Shown here in pieces: positions 12,541 through 12,553 of a stretch of DNA of 12,553 bases. Every line of letters starts with the position of its first letter. The stretch's first letter is position 1. The notes beneath the pieces were generated by a model. That model was not told the origin of the DNA and ran no database searches. It worked only from the letters and a program-made list of their open reading frames with translations. Source of the stretch: Chlamydiota bacterium (GTDB lineage: Bacteria > Auribacterota > UBA3054 > B51-G9); assembly GCA_030596365.1 (NCBI GenBank), contig JAUVKG010000033.1, positions 1 to 12,553 of the forward strand, in the 5' to 3' direction. The position numbers and the translations under genes are program-made.

Positions 12541-12553
12541 CGCCACCGGCTGG

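Overview
AT-rich bacterial DNA from an organism I cannot name with certainty. Every convincing gene is on the minus strand. The gene families suggest an anaerobe with folate/corrinoid one-carbon metabolism that makes a decorated surface polysaccharide. A two-subunit glycine decarboxylase, a lipid-II-independent polyprenyl-phosphate exopolysaccharide pathway, a short PAPS-type sulfotransferase and a CYTH protein fit a planctomycete of the Phycisphaerae kind, or a related candidate phylum, but this placement is inference. Several genes start with TTG, and Shine-Dalgarno sites are strong in front of some genes (CYTH, methyltransferase, MetF-like, glycoside hydrolase) and absent in front of others.

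Layout in the direction of transcription (right to left): gcvPB, glycine dehydrogenase subunit 2 (10915-12381); holA, DNA polymerase III delta (9731-10798); an AglD/YbhN-type flippase-like membrane protein (8648-9679); a polyprenyl glycosylphosphotransferase (7096-8568); an O-antigen ligase/polymerase-like protein with a duplicated C-terminal beta domain (4618-7053); an AcsE-like methyltetrahydrofolate methyltransferase (3768-4574); a short MetF-like reductase (2779-3561); a sulfotransferase (2168-2776); a lipoprotein glycoside hydrolase of clan GH-A type (431-2062); and, cut by the left edge, the first 37 codons of a CYTH/CyaB-like protein (1-113). Two themes alternate: one-carbon metabolism (gcvPB, methyltransferase, MetF-like) and extracellular polysaccharide (transferase, polymerase/ligase, flippase-like, sulfotransferase, glycoside hydrolase).

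The most unusual content is between the genes. At least six intergenic stretches carry short tandem repeats with a period of 7 bp (once 8 bp and once 10 bp), each with its own unit: CGGATTA, ATTACCG, AGTATCA, GTCAAAC, GTCATCT/GACACCT. They recall the heptanucleotide STRR repeats of cyanobacteria. Two arrays supply the stop codon of the upstream gene. Two copies of a longer repeat block flank the glycoside hydrolase gene and differ by exactly one and exactly six heptamers. The last residues of that hydrolase are translated from the repeat.

A second unusual element is at 145-239: an imperfect inverted repeat with the layout of an integron attC site, directly upstream of the CYTH gene. No tRNA, rRNA, CRISPR array, transposase or integrase gene is visible.
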